NCBI GenBank assembly: GCA_945901845.1
Contig: CAMDLR010000002.1
Location: forward strand, 109,680 to 173,679
DNA length: 64,000 bases
Source of the DNA: Sediminibacterium ginsengisoli
GTDB taxonomy: Bacteria; Bacteroidota; Bacteroidia; Chitinophagales; Chitinophagaceae
Direction of reading: 5' to 3'
Position numbers and translations under genes: made by a program. Every line of letters begins with the position of its first letter. Position 1 is the stretch's first letter. The notes under the pieces were generated by a model. That model worked only from the letters and a program-made list of their open reading frames with translations. It did no database searches and was not told the origin of the DNA. Shown here piece by piece: positions 27,038-35,925 of this stretch.

Positions 27038-30000
27038 ATGCAATTCACAGAAAATATAAAAGCCAAATTCAAAGAGTTTGGACCTACCACATGGAGTATC
27101 AAAAACAAAACATCCATTTATTTGGTGATTTTGTTTGTGAGCCTTGCGGGTATTTATCAGTTTGTTACACTGCCTAAAGAGCAGTTTCCAGACATTGTCA
27201 TTCCTACCATTTATGTACAAACTGTGTATGTAGGTAACTCTCCAAAAGATATCGAAAATCTAGTTACAAGACCTATCGAAAAGCAGATCAAAAGTATTAC
27301 CGGTGCGAAAATTAAAAAATTCACTAGTAATTCGCAGCAAGACTTTTCGGCAATCATGGTGGAGTTTGATACCGATGTAAAAACCGAAATAGCCCTTCAA
27401 AAAGTGAAGGATGCCACAGATAAAGCCAAGCAAGACCTCCCAAAAGACTTAACTATTGAGCCAACGGTCATAGAAGTGAGTTTTAGTGAGCAGCCCATTA
27501 TGTCTGTAAACTTAAGTGGCGATTTTGATTTACCACGTCTAAAAAAATATGCCGACGATTTAAAAGATAAACTAGAAAATCTACCACAAATTAATAGAGT
27601 AGATATTGTAGGTGCTCCTGAAAGAGAGTTTCAAATTAACCTAGACAACTACCGTGCACAAAGCGCTGGCATTACTTTTGATGATATTACCTATGCCATT
27701 CAAAGAGAAAATATGGACATCTCTGGTGGTTTACTAGAAGTAGGTAATATGAAAAGGTCCCTACAAATAAAAGGGCAACTTAAAACAGCTGGCGATATCG
27801 CCAATATCATTGTAAGAAACACCAGTGGTGCTCCTATTTACCTTAAAGATATTGCTACCATTGCAGATACCACTAAAGAACGTGAAAGCTTTGCACGACT
27901 AGATGGCAAAAACGTGGTAACACTTAATATCATTAAAAGAAGTGGCGAAAATTTGATTGAGACTTCGGATGGAGTAAAAAAGATGGTAGAAGAAGGTAAA
28001 GGAAGTATTTATCCGAGCAATTTAAAAGCCGTTATTTCTGGTGACCAGAGTATAAAAACAAGAAGTTCATTTAATGAACTCGTAAATTCTATTATCATTG
28101 GATTTATTTTAGTACTTATTGTACTTATGTTTTTTATGGGCGTAGTAAACGCATTTTTTGTGGCACTTTCTGTACCACTAAGCATGTTTGTTGCCTTTGT
28201 ATTTTTACCCGGCGCCGATTTAATTGTTGGTACACACGTTACCCTCAATTTTATTGTACTATTTGCACTACTATTTGGACTTGGTATTATTGTGGATGAC
28301 GCCATTGTGGTGATAGAAAATACCCACCGCATATTTGTAGAAGGTAAGGGCAAATTAAGTGTCAATAATGCTGCAAAAATGGCAGCAGGAGAGGTTTTTA
28401 TACCAGTACTAGCTGGAACTATCACAACACTTGCTCCATTTTTCCCGCTCCTATTTTGGCCCGGTATCATTGGTAAGTTTATGGTGTACCTCCCTACCAT
28501 GCTCATATTTACGCTAGCAGCGTCATTAGTAGTTGCCTTTATTATCAACCCTGTATTTGCGGTTGATTTTATGAATCACCCAGAAACAGATAATAAAGAA
28601 CCTAAATCTGGCATCTTTAAAAAGAAAGGATTTTGGATTGCTATTGCTCTTGGCCTTTTATTGGATATTGCAGGTGCTCCATTTTTTGGAAACTTATTAA
28701 TTACGTTCATGCTACTTGTTGTATTAAACAGGTATTTCATTACAGATGCGATTCACAATTTCCAAAACAAAGCCCTTCCGTGGATCATGAATCATTACGA
28801 ATCATTATTAAAGTGGGCTTTAAAAGGTTGGAGACCTGTACATTTATTAATAGGTATTATCGCGTTATTTTTTGTTTCGTTGTTTGTATTTGTAGGATCC
28901 ATTATTGGCGGAAGAATTCCAGTAACTTTTTTTCCTAAAGGAGATCCTAACCAACTATTTGTATACCTTAAATTACCGGTAGGATCTGATGTTCGTTACA
29001 CTGATTCTATTACGCGTGTATTAGAAGGCAGGGTTAATAAAGTATTAGGTACTGACAATGGAAAAACAAATCCAATTGTAGAAAGTGTTATTAGTAACGT
29101 AGCTGTTAATGCCGCGGACCCTACTAGTGGTGACCGTACCACAAGAAGTGAACTTGGTCGTATACAAGTATCGTTTGTGGAATATGAAAAAAGAGACGGC
29201 ACAAGCACAGCTCCTTACCTAGAAAAAGTAAGACAAGCGGTGCAAGGCATTCCTGGAACAGAAATAAGTGTAAACCAAGAAAGTGGCGGACCACCAACCG
29301 ACCCTCCAATCAACATAGAAATTGCCAGTGAAGATTTTGATGCCATGATTAAAACGGCTTCTTCACTAAAAAATTATCTAGACTCTATTCGCGTTCCGGG
29401 TGTAGAGGAGCTTAAAATGGATGTGGATTTAAAAAATCCAGAAATCACGTTAAGTATCGATAGAGAACGTGCTTTAATTGAAGGTGTTTCTACTGCCCAA
29501 ATTGGTATGCAAATTAGAACCGCATTATTTGGTAAAGAAATTTCAAAAATCAAAGAAGGTAAAGAAGAATATAAAATTCAGTTACGCAACAACGCGATTC
29601 AGCGAAAGAGCTTAACGGATTTATTAAACATGCGTATCTCATTTAGAGATATGGCTTCTGGTGGCGCCGTTAAAAACATTCCTATCAGTGCACTTGTAAA
29701 GGTAGATCCAACAAGTACACTAGGAAGTGTTAAACGTAAAAACCAAAAGCGTTTAATTACACTACGCTCCAATGTGTTAACCACCGAAGGTTACAATGCC
29801 ACTGGTGTTAACCAAGTAATTGCTAAACATATTGCGGATTTTAAAGGCGTTACAGATGCTGTAACCATTAAGCAAACTGGTGAAGGTGAACAACAAGCAG
29901 AAACCGTTGCCTTTTTAGGAAAAGCACTTTTAATTGCACTGATGCTCATTTTATTTACGCTTGTGCTACAATTCAATTCGGTAAGTAAATCGGTAATCAT

Positions 30001-30628
30001 TTTAAGTGAAATCTTATTTAGTGTAATTGGTGTGTTTTTAGGTTTCGCAATAACTGGCATGGAAGTATCAGGCCTCATGACCGGACTGGGTATTGTAGGT
30101 CTTGCTGGTATTGTGGTTAAAAACGGAATTCTAGTGATTGAATTTGCCGACGAATTAAGAAGCAGGGGTATGAAAACCAGAGACGCGATTATTCAGGCAG
30201 GTAAAACAAGAATTATTCCGGTACTATTAACTGCAGTAGCTGCGATACTTGGTTTTATTCCAATAGCCATTGGTTTTAACATCAACTTTATCACTTTATT
30301 TTCTGAATTAAACCCGCATATCTTTTTAGGTGGCGATAGTGTTGCGTTTTGGAAACCACTTAGCTGGACCATTATATTTGGACTTGCATTTGCGTTTTTC
30401 ATGACACTTATTATTGTTCCAAGTATGTACTTGATTGCTGAGCGCCTTCGCAGACCGATGCGTAAAATGTTTGGTGGGACCTGGATTAGTTTTTTAGGTA
30501 TTCCTCCATTTACATTTATCTTCTTATTTTTAATGGTGGCTGCAATGATCAAGCAAAAAATAAAAGTGAAAGCAAGAAAAAACAAATTACGAAACGCAGG
30601 CGAAACCTTTGTAGGTAGCTGGTTTTAA
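27038..30628 (+). CDS. RND efflux pump, inner-membrane permease (HAE1/AcrB-like), extended form
   Basis: 1196 residues, about 150 more than AcrB. The first transmembrane helix (about 25-42) and the porter domain motifs (FPDIVIPTIYVQTVY, RPIEKQIKSITG) are typical. The proton-relay acidic pair is intact in GLGIIVDDAIVVIENTHR (near residue 420). Between the two halves, about residues 525-575, are extra hydrophobic segments (FWIAIALGLLLDIAGAPFF and NLLITFMLLVVLNRYFITDA), and there is another hydrophobic helix near the C-terminus (GIPPFTFIFLFLMVAAMI). The second half has AITGMEVSGLMTGLGIVGLAGIVVKNGILVIEFADE. No frameshift is seen, so the extra length is real. Substrate unknown. Confidence 0.93.
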   Translation: MQFTENIKAKFKEFGPTTWSIKNKTSIYLVILFVSLAGIYQFVTLPKEQFPDIVIPTIYVQTVYVGNSPKDIENLVTRPIEKQIKSITGAKIKKFTSNSQQDFSAIMVEFDTDVKTEIALQKVKDATDKAKQDLPKDLTIEPTVIEVSFSEQPIMSVNLSGDFDLPRLKKYADDLKDKLENLPQINRVDIVGAPEREFQINLDNYRAQSAGITFDDITYAIQRENMDISGGLLEVGNMKRSLQIKGQLKTAGDIANIIVRNTSGAPIYLKDIATIADTTKERESFARLDGKNVVTLNIIKRSGENLIETSDGVKKMVEEGKGSIYPSNLKAVISGDQSIKTRSSFNELVNSIIIGFILVLIVLMFFMGVVNAFFVALSVPLSMFVAFVFLPGADLIVGTHVTLNFIVLFALLFGLGIIVDDAIVVIENTHRIFVEGKGKLSVNNAAKMAAGEVFIPVLAGTITTLAPFFPLLFWPGIIGKFMVYLPTMLIFTLAASLVVAFIINPVFAVDFMNHPETDNKEPKSGIFKKKGFWIAIALGLLLDIAGAPFFGNLLITFMLLVVLNRYFITDAIHNFQNKALPWIMNHYESLLKWALKGWRPVHLLIGIIALFFVSLFVFVGSIIGGRIPVTFFPKGDPNQLFVYLKLPVGSDVRYTDSITRVLEGRVNKVLGTDNGKTNPIVESVISNVAVNAADPTSGDRTTRSELGRIQVSFVEYEKRDGTSTAPYLEKVRQAVQGIPGTEISVNQESGGPPTDPPINIEIASEDFDAMIKTASSLKNYLDSIRVPGVEELKMDVDLKNPEITLSIDRERALIEGVSTAQIGMQIRTALFGKEISKIKEGKEEYKIQLRNNAIQRKSLTDLLNMRISFRDMASGGAVKNIPISALVKVDPTSTLGSVKRKNQKRLITLRSNVLTTEGYNATGVNQVIAKHIADFKGVTDAVTIKQTGEGEQQAETVAFLGKALLIALMLILFTLVLQFNSVSKSVIILSEILFSVIGVFLGFAITGMEVSGLMTGLGIVGLAGIVVKNGILVIEFADELRSRGMKTRDAIIQAGKTRIIPVLLTAVAAILGFIPIAIGFNINFITLFSELNPHIFLGGDSVAFWKPLSWTIIFGLAFAFFMTLIIVPSMYLIAERLRRPMRKMFGGTWISFLGIPPFTFIFLFLMVAAMIKQKIKVKARKNKLRNAGETFVGSWF

Positions 30629-30639
30629 AATAAAATGTT

Positions 30640-31434
30640 ATGATACAAAATCACGAAATCGATTACAAAATCTATGGAGAAGAAATGCAGTATGTGGAGG
30701 TTGAATTAGACCCTAACGAATCTGCAATTGCCGAACCAGGCGCTTTTATGATGATGGACGATGGCATTCAAATGGAAACACTATTTGGTGACGGTAGTAA
30801 TCAACAGTCTAGCTTTTTAGGTAAACTGATGAATGCCGGAAAACGTTTATTGGTCGGTGAAAACCTTTTCATGACAGCGTTTACCAATACAACGGGCGGT
30901 ATTAAAACCGTAAGTTTTGCATCACCGTATCCGGGTAAAATTATTCCGCTTGATTTATCGAGGTACCAAAACAAAATTATTTGTCAGAAAGATGCATTTT
31001 TATGCGCTGCAAAAGGCGTAAGTGTGGGTATCGAATTTCAACGTAAACTAGGTACTGGCTTATTTGGTGGTGAAGGATTTATCATGGAAAAATTAGAAGG
31101 TGATGGTATGGCTTTTTTACACGCCTGTGGTCATGTGGTACAAAAACAATTACAAGAAGGTGATTTATTAAAAATTGACACCGGCTGTATTGTAGGTTTT
31201 ACTTCTAGTGTTCAATATAATATTGAATTTATTGGCGGTATTAAAAACAGCATTTTTGGAGGCGAAGGTTTATTTTTTGCAACGCTCAGGGGACCAGGTA
31301 CTGTTTGGATTCAAACCCTACCTATTAGCCGACTAGCTGGCCGAATTTTACAATACGCTACAACATCTAGAAGAGAAGAAGGCAGTGTACTTGGTGGCAT
31401 TGGTAATATATTAGATGGCGATGGCTGGAGATAA
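30640..31434 (+). CDS. AIM24/TIGR00266 family protein
   Basis: 264 residues, the usual size. The beta-helical family blocks are present: AEPGAFMMMDDGIQMET near residue 32, FTNTTGGIKTVSFASPYPGKIIPLDL, FLCAAKGVSVGIEFQRKLGTGLFGGEGF, and GEGLFFATLRGPGTVWIQTLP. The function of these conserved proteins is not known. It lies 11 bases after the efflux pump gene and overlaps the next gene, so it may ride on the same transcript. Confidence 0.9.
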   Translation: MIQNHEIDYKIYGEEMQYVEVELDPNESAIAEPGAFMMMDDGIQMETLFGDGSNQQSSFLGKLMNAGKRLLVGENLFMTAFTNTTGGIKTVSFASPYPGKIIPLDLSRYQNKIICQKDAFLCAAKGVSVGIEFQRKLGTGLFGGEGFIMEKLEGDGMAFLHACGHVVQKQLQEGDLLKIDTGCIVGFTSSVQYNIEFIGGIKNSIFGGEGLFFATLRGPGTVWIQTLPISRLAGRILQYATTSRREEGSVLGGIGNILDGDGWR

Positions 31435-32206
31435 TTCAAAAAACCAAGATTCGCTCAAAGCATTTTTTGATAAAAAAGTTGCGGTTTACAATCAGGTAAG
31501 TTTTATTAAAGACGACCCTATTTGTATACCGCATTTGTTTTCAAAAAAACAAGACATTGAAATTGCCGGTTTTTTTGCAAGCATTTTTGCATGGGGTAAT
31601 AGAACCACTATTATACAAAAATCCAAAGAGCTTATGCAGCTAATGGATAATATGCCACATGAATTTTGTACAGGACATCAGGAGTCTGACCTCAAAAAAT
31701 TACTAGCCTTTAAACACCGCACATTTAACACCACCGACTTACTATATTTTATCGAATTTTTGAAAACGCATTATAGTGCGCACGAAAGTTTAGAAACTGC
31801 TTTTTGTTTAGCACCAGACAATAACCCAGCAGCGAGGCTTCATCATTTTCATCAGTATTTTTTTTCACTCCCTGATGCCCCACCCCGAACCAAAAAGCAT
31901 ATTGCAACACCAATTAAAGGTTCCACTTGTAAACGCCTTAACATGTACCTCAGGTGGATGGTTCGTAAAGACAATAAAGGCGTTGACTTTGGTATTTGGA
32001 ACCGCATTAAGCCCAGCGAACTTATTTGCCCTATTGATCTTCATGTTGCGCGGGTTGCCAAAAGATTCCAATTACTAGACCGTACAAAAATAGACTGGCA
32101 AGCAGGTTTAGAACTAACCCAATACCTCAAAACACTTGACCCAAAGGACCCCGTAAAATATGACTTTGCTTTATTTGGACTAGGTGTCATAGAAAAGTAT
32201 GTGTAA
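31415..32206 (+). CDS. TIGR02757 family protein
   Basis: 263 residues; it begins at 31415 (or 31421, the second ATG) inside the last codons of the preceding gene. Motifs of the TIGR02757/DUF2400 group are visible: DDPICIPHLFSKKQDIEIAGFFASIFAWGNRTTI near residue 30, and KRLNMYLRWMVRKDNKGVDFGIW followed by PIDLHVARVAKRF in the C-terminal half, which resembles a helix-hairpin-helix DNA-repair fold. A DNA-related role is only inferred from that resemblance. Confidence 0.85.
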   Translation: MAMAGDNSKNQDSLKAFFDKKVAVYNQVSFIKDDPICIPHLFSKKQDIEIAGFFASIFAWGNRTTIIQKSKELMQLMDNMPHEFCTGHQESDLKKLLAFKHRTFNTTDLLYFIEFLKTHYSAHESLETAFCLAPDNNPAARLHHFHQYFFSLPDAPPRTKKHIATPIKGSTCKRLNMYLRWMVRKDNKGVDFGIWNRIKPSELICPIDLHVARVAKRFQLLDRTKIDWQAGLELTQYLKTLDPKDPVKYDFALFGLGVIEKYV

Positions 32207-32215
32207 TTTAATAGT

Positions 32216-32494
32216 ATGGAATTAAGCCTCGAAACCATAGAAAAACTGGACCGTGGAGCGTTAATACAATTAATTAACGAATGGATCACCCAAGACTTTA
32301 AAAAGCTGCTACTAGTGCTATACCGCCTTGATGTTAGCGAGAAAAAACTAAGTCAACTAATAGCAGAAAATAAGGGCATTGATGCTGCCAATATTATTGC
32401 CACCCTCATCATTGAACGCATTGCTGCAGCCAAGGCTTCTCGGGAAAAGTACAAAATGGACCCTTCTAGCATCCCAGAAGACGAAAAATGGTGA
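32216..32494 (+). CDS. Small conserved helical protein, function unknown
   Basis: 92 residues, predicted all-helical, no signal peptide or membrane helix. It begins 9 bases after the TIGR02757 gene in the same direction. I do not recognise a named family. Features seen: LIQLINEWITQDFKKLLLVLYRLDVSEKKL and an acidic proline-containing tail (DPSSIPEDEKW). Consistent position and normal codon use support it as a real gene. Confidence 0.7.
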   Translation: MELSLETIEKLDRGALIQLINEWITQDFKKLLLVLYRLDVSEKKLSQLIAENKGIDAANIIATLIIERIAAAKASREKYKMDPSSIPEDEKW

Positions 32495-32566
32495 ATATTT
32501 AACAGAAAAATACGTCAAAATCTGTAATAATGTATAACTTTATAGGATAAACCTAAAACACTTTTT

Positions 32567-32740
32567 ATGAAAAAAATAATGATGCTTGCTGTTGCAGCTT
32601 TACTAACTACAGGTGCTGTATTTGCATGTGATGGTAAAAAAGATTGCACTAAATGCAAAAAAGAAGAAAAGAAAGCTTGTGGTAAAGACTGCAAAAAATG
32701 CAAGAAAGACACAAAAACTGCAAGCGTTGTAAAAAAATAA
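32567..32740 (+). CDS. 57-residue Cys/Lys-rich exported protein
   Basis: Start ATG at 32567, stop TAA at 32738-32740. The first 20 residues form a clear signal peptide (MKKIMMLAVAALLTTGAVFA). The mature peptide of about 37 residues is nearly half lysine and has five cysteines in C-x5-C-x2-C and C-x3-C-x2-C spacing (counting the first Cys after cleavage, six). The pattern suggests a metal-binding or disulfide-linked periplasmic peptide. The cleavage site followed directly by Cys could also make it a lipoprotein, but the -3 Leu of a lipobox is missing. A strong terminator follows at once, so it is probably its own short transcript, with a TAACTTTA element (32535-32542) as a possible -7 box. Confidence 0.72.
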   Translation: MKKIMMLAVAALLTTGAVFACDGKKDCTKCKKEEKKACGKDCKKCKKDTKTASVVKK

Positions 32741-32760
32741 TTTTACAACCTGATATTAAT

Positions 32761-32792
32761 AAAAAAGCCGCTTACGAGTAAGCGGCTTTTTT
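32761..32792. terminator. Bidirectional intrinsic terminator
   Basis: A perfect 14-base-pair stem, AAAAAAGCCGCTTA against TAAGCGGCTTTTTT, with a 4-base loop CGAG (32775-32778). A-runs and T-runs flank it on both sides, so it can stop transcription from the small exported-protein gene on the + strand and from the HAD gene on the - strand. Confidence 0.93.
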
Positions 32793-32807
32793 ATTTTCAC
32801 AGACTAC

Positions 32808-33503
32808 TTATAATAATTTGGCTATAGAAAGTAAATCAAAAACTTCATGCGTTGCTTTTACATGCGGTGTTGCGCCAATATGATTTACAAAAATAGTATC
32901 CATTCCTGCATTGATGCCACCTTTAATGTCGGCGTCTTGGTTATCGCCAATCATAATACTAGTAGTAGCAGTGGCGCCCGTTTTAGCAAATGCGTAATCA
33001 AAAATTTCTTTGTTAGGCTTTAAACTATTACTTGCTTCGGAGGTAATAACGGCACCAAAATACGGCGCCAGGCCAGCATGTTTAATTTTTTGATGTTGCA
33101 CATTTTCAAACCCGTTGGTCACAAGGTGCATCTGATACCCTTTACTTTGCAAATAAGTGAGTAGCTCGGTAGTACCATCAAACAACCCTTTTTTGGTAGG
33201 TAGTACTTCTAAAAAATCTAGTGACATTTGTCTAGAGAGTGTTTCGTCGGCAATTTTATATTCTAGAAGTGCTAACCACATTCGTTTCCACTTTAATTCT
33301 TCTTGCTTAATAAAACCCTTGGTATACCTATCCCATAAGCGGTGGTTGTGGGCGCTGTAATGATCAAAAAAATGATCAAAGCTTTCTATCCCTTTAGCTG
33401 CTAAGTTGTGCGAAGTATATAGGTCGTGCAGGCTTTCTTTGGCATTGGTTTCAAAATCCCAAATAGTATGATCGAGGTCAAAGAAAAGGTGCTGGTATTT
33501 CAT
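32808..33503 (-). CDS. HAD-superfamily hydrolase, YjjG-like
   Basis: 231 residues. HAD motif I is FFDLDHTIWDF (nucleophile Asp and acid Asp in DxDxT form), motif II is VTNG, the lysine of motif III is in SLKPNKEIF, and motif IV is MIGDNQDADIKGG. A four-helix cap lies between motifs I and II, as in the YjjG/noncanonical pyrimidine nucleotidase group. Probable activity: phosphatase on nucleotides or other small phosphates. It converges with the small exported-protein gene and is divergent from the SDR gene, 33 bases away. Confidence 0.87.
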   Translation of the reverse strand: MKYQHLFFDLDHTIWDFETNAKESLHDLYTSHNLAAKGIESFDHFFDHYSAHNHRLWDRYTKGFIKQEELKWKRMWLALLEYKIADETLSRQMSLDFLEVLPTKKGLFDGTTELLTYLQSKGYQMHLVTNGFENVQHQKIKHAGLAPYFGAVITSEASNSLKPNKEIFDYAFAKTGATATTSIMIGDNQDADIKGGINAGMDTIFVNHIGATPHVKATHEVFDLLSIAKLL

Positions 33504-33536
33504 GACTCAAAGTTAAACTAGTTTTCCAAAAAAAAT

Positions 33537-34250
33537 ATGTTACTTCGTAGTATGATAGTTGTAATTACAGGCGCCTCAAAAGGAATAGGGAAAGCAGTAG
33601 CCACTGCCTTTGCACAAAAAAGTGCTACACTCCTACTTTGTAGTAGAGGTGAAGCCTCCTTATACAATACGGTTTCTGAATTACAAACTGCCTACCCAGA
33701 TGCAATTATTAAAGCAAGGCCCACCGATATGTCCAACGAAGCGGATGTTACCGCTTTTGCGGCCTGGGTCTTAGAAAAAGGAACGCCAGATATTATCGTA
33801 AACAATGCGGGTCATTTTGTACCCGGCAGTATTTACAATGAAGCGCCTGGTTCATTAACCTCCATGATTGAATCAAACTTATATAGTGCCTATCATTTAA
33901 CAAGAGCATTACTTATGCCAATGATGGCCGCTAAAACCGGACATATTTTTAATATTTGCTCCATTGCTTCACTTCACGCATACGCCAATGGCGGTAGTTA
34001 TAGCATTAGCAAGTTTGCACTAGCAGGATTCACAAAAAATTTACGCGAAGAATTAAAGCCGCATGGCATTAAGGTAACTGGTGTATATCCTGGAGCTGTT
34101 TATACGGCTAGTTGGGACGGATCGGGTGTTGATCCTAAAAGAATTATGGAAGCTGCTGATGTTGCTACTATGATTACAGCAGCAGCTTCATTATCTATCA
34201 CAGCAGTTGTTGAAGATATTGTTTTAAGGCCTCAGTTAGGCGACTTATAA
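33537..34250 (+). CDS. Short-chain dehydrogenase/reductase
   Basis: 237 residues, or 232 from the ATG at 33552 (MIVVITGASKGIG), which fits the family better. Cofactor-binding TGASKGIG, the NNAG structural motif, a Ser in the NICSIAS segment and the YSISK active-site motif are all visible. The classical SDR pattern supports oxidoreductase activity with NAD(P)H, substrate unknown. It ends 20 bases before the convergent psd stop; no terminator was recognised there. Confidence 0.88.
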   Translation: MLLRSMIVVITGASKGIGKAVATAFAQKSATLLLCSRGEASLYNTVSELQTAYPDAIIKARPTDMSNEADVTAFAAWVLEKGTPDIIVNNAGHFVPGSIYNEAPGSLTSMIESNLYSAYHLTRALLMPMMAAKTGHIFNICSIASLHAYANGGSYSISKFALAGFTKNLREELKPHGIKVTGVYPGAVYTASWDGSGVDPKRIMEAADVATMITAAASLSITAVVEDIVLRPQLGDL

Positions 34251-34270
34251 TATAGGAATCTATTAGCCAA

Positions 34271-34930
34271 TTAAGCCCAAGTAGCAAGTACGGTTACACC
34301 ACCTTTTACCACCTCATTAAGTGCCACATTAATTTTAGTGCCTACGGGTAATAAAATATCTACGCGGCTACCAAATTTAATAAAACCGTACTCGTCGGTT
34401 TGCTTAACCTCTTGTCCTACTGTGGTATAATTACAAATACGCTTGGCAAGTGCACCCGCAATTTGTTTGTATAAAATAATACCTCGGTTATTTTCTACCG
34501 CAACACTCCATCTTTCATTTTCGGTAGAAGATTTTGGATGCCATGCGACCAGGTACTTTCCTTTGTGGTACTGGTTATACACCACTTTACCGCTCATTGG
34601 ATTTCTATTCACGTGCACATTGGCTGGGCTCATAAATACACTTACCTGAATACGTTTGTCTTTAAAATATTCTACATCCGTAATTTCTTCAATCACCACT
34701 ACTTTACCATCGGCAGGACAAATAATTTGATTGTCGTTGATGGTTAACGTTCTATTAGGAATTCTAAAAAATGAAATAATGAATAGAAAAAAGAAAAGCG
34801 TTAGTCCAAAAATAGCCCCTGCAATTCTTGGGCAACAAGTTCCGAGATAAGAAATTGAAATTAAATTAATCACGCCAAAAATTAAGGCAGTAATTCCTAT
34901 GGTACGGTAACCTTCGCGGTGAATTGTCAT
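34271..34930 (-). CDS. psd: Phosphatidylserine decarboxylase (PSD-A type)
   Basis: 220 residues from the ATG at 34930 (MTIHREGYRTIG); an earlier in-frame ATG at 34999 would overlap cdsA and is less likely. Two membrane helices near the N-terminus (about 10-50), then the PSD blocks CPADGKVVVIEE, FMSPANVHVNRNP and, near the end, KFGSRVDILLP. The Gly-Ser bond in this motif is the self-cleavage site that makes the pyruvoyl cofactor. It converts phosphatidylserine to phosphatidylethanolamine. It follows cdsA by 34 bases; together they supply the main phospholipid. Confidence 0.92.
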   Translation of the reverse strand: MTIHREGYRTIGITALIFGVINLISISYLGTCCPRIAGAIFGLTLFFFLFIISFFRIPNRTLTINDNQIICPADGKVVVIEEITDVEYFKDKRIQVSVFMSPANVHVNRNPMSGKVVYNQYHKGKYLVAWHPKSSTENERWSVAVENNRGIILYKQIAGALAKRICNYTTVGQEVKQTDEYGFIKFGSRVDILLPVGTKINVALNEVVKGGVTVLATWA

Positions 34931-34964
34931 AATGGTAATTTGTGGTGCAAATGTAAAGTAAAAT

Positions 34965-35657
34965 CTATTGCGTAAAAAGGGTAAGTATAAGCCATACACT
35001 AGGGCCTGCTAGTAACAAAGAATCAAAACGATCAAAAAAACCACCATGCCCTGGCAAAATATGGCCACTATCTTTAACACCGGCCATTCTTTTAAACTTA
35101 CTTTCTATCAAATCGCCAATAGTGCCAGTTATTGCAGCCGTTGCACTCACTATAACAAGTGTTTGATAAGAAAGATCCGTGAGCTCTTTACCTAATAATA
35201 CAACCGCAAGCACCGCAAGAATGGCTCCACCAATGGTTCCCTCCCATGTTTTTTTAGGAGACACCACAGAAAGCGGTGTTTTACCTATAAATGAACCTAC
35301 AACATAGGCCATGGTATCATTGATCCAAATACTAACTATAACAAGCATGGGTAACACATAATATTGTGTGGTACCTAACACTGAGGCCCAATGTGCAGAT
35401 GCTAAATGTGTAATCGCAAAAAAGCTAGCAGTCATATACGCAAGTCCAAACAAGCTATACAATACGTGGGCTGTTTTAGTATGAATGGTTGGGGTGTTTT
35501 TTGTGAGTTTACTGTATTCAATTAAGCAACCTGTGTGCACAATTAAAAAAAGTATAATAAAACTATTGATGCTGAAAAAAATAGCACCGAGCATGACCAA
35601 TACAAAAATAATTGCTGAGAAAGCCCTTGTTTTAAAAGTTTGAGGATCAAGTGCCAT
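34965..35657 (-). CDS. cdsA: Phosphatidate cytidylyltransferase
   Basis: 230 residues, somewhat shorter than the usual 265-285, because the N-terminal region is compact. Several membrane helices, and the family signature S-x(2)-KRxxxxKD variant at the C-terminus (SKFKRMAGVKDSGHILPGHGGFFDRFDS), plus SPKKTWEG. It makes CDP-diacylglycerol from phosphatidic acid and CTP at the inner membrane. Gene order CPBP-DUF2007-cdsA-psd on one strand indicates an operon. Confidence 0.94.
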   Translation of the reverse strand: MALDPQTFKTRAFSAIIFVLVMLGAIFFSINSFIILFLIVHTGCLIEYSKLTKNTPTIHTKTAHVLYSLFGLAYMTASFFAITHLASAHWASVLGTTQYYVLPMLVIVSIWINDTMAYVVGSFIGKTPLSVVSPKKTWEGTIGGAILAVLAVVLLGKELTDLSYQTLVIVSATAAITGTIGDLIESKFKRMAGVKDSGHILPGHGGFFDRFDSLLLAGPSVWLILTLFTQ

Positions 35658-35665
35658 GCAAAAAA

Positions 35666-35884
35666 TTATACGGTAAAGTCCAAATGTTCTGATTGCTGAT
35701 CAATGAGTTCGCGCGCAAATAAAACCATGTCGTGAGGTACATAGAGTTGTATATCACCAAACATAGGATAACTACTGTCTTGCTTATTTAATAATTGCAC
35801 AGGCACATCATTGTCTGCAAGCAAGCCTTCAATAATGGAAGCTTCTGCAAAAACACGTGTACTAAATATTTTTTCCCAAGACAT
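35666..35884 (-). CDS. DUF2007 family small protein
   Basis: 72 residues from the ATG at 35884 (MSWEKIFST); an earlier in-frame ATG at 35911 exists but adds an unusual tail. The pattern of a start-proximal helix (EASIIEGLLADNDVPVQLLNKQDSSYP) and a beta-strand/helix end (IQLYVPHDMVLFARELIDQ) is that of DUF2007 'putative signal transducing' proteins. Function unknown. It lies 8 bases before cdsA. Confidence 0.8.
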   Translation of the reverse strand: MSWEKIFSTRVFAEASIIEGLLADNDVPVQLLNKQDSSYPMFGDIQLYVPHDMVLFARELIDQQSEHLDFTV

Positions 35885-35925
35885 AATATATGATTCAGTA
35901 AATGAGACCAACTACAATTGTAAAG

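Noticed and set aside
27038..30628. Fusion or frameshift in the RND gene
   Set aside because: The frame is continuous and both RND halves are intact; the extra length is an in-frame insertion.
30640..32494. Defence or toxin-antitoxin island after the efflux operon
   Set aside because: The genes are an AIM24-family protein, a TIGR02757-family protein and a small helical protein; none matches a known defence family.
34930..34999. Longer psd start at 34999
   Set aside because: It would overlap cdsA by 35 bases and adds residues unlike the family; the ATG at 34930 matches the usual N-terminus.
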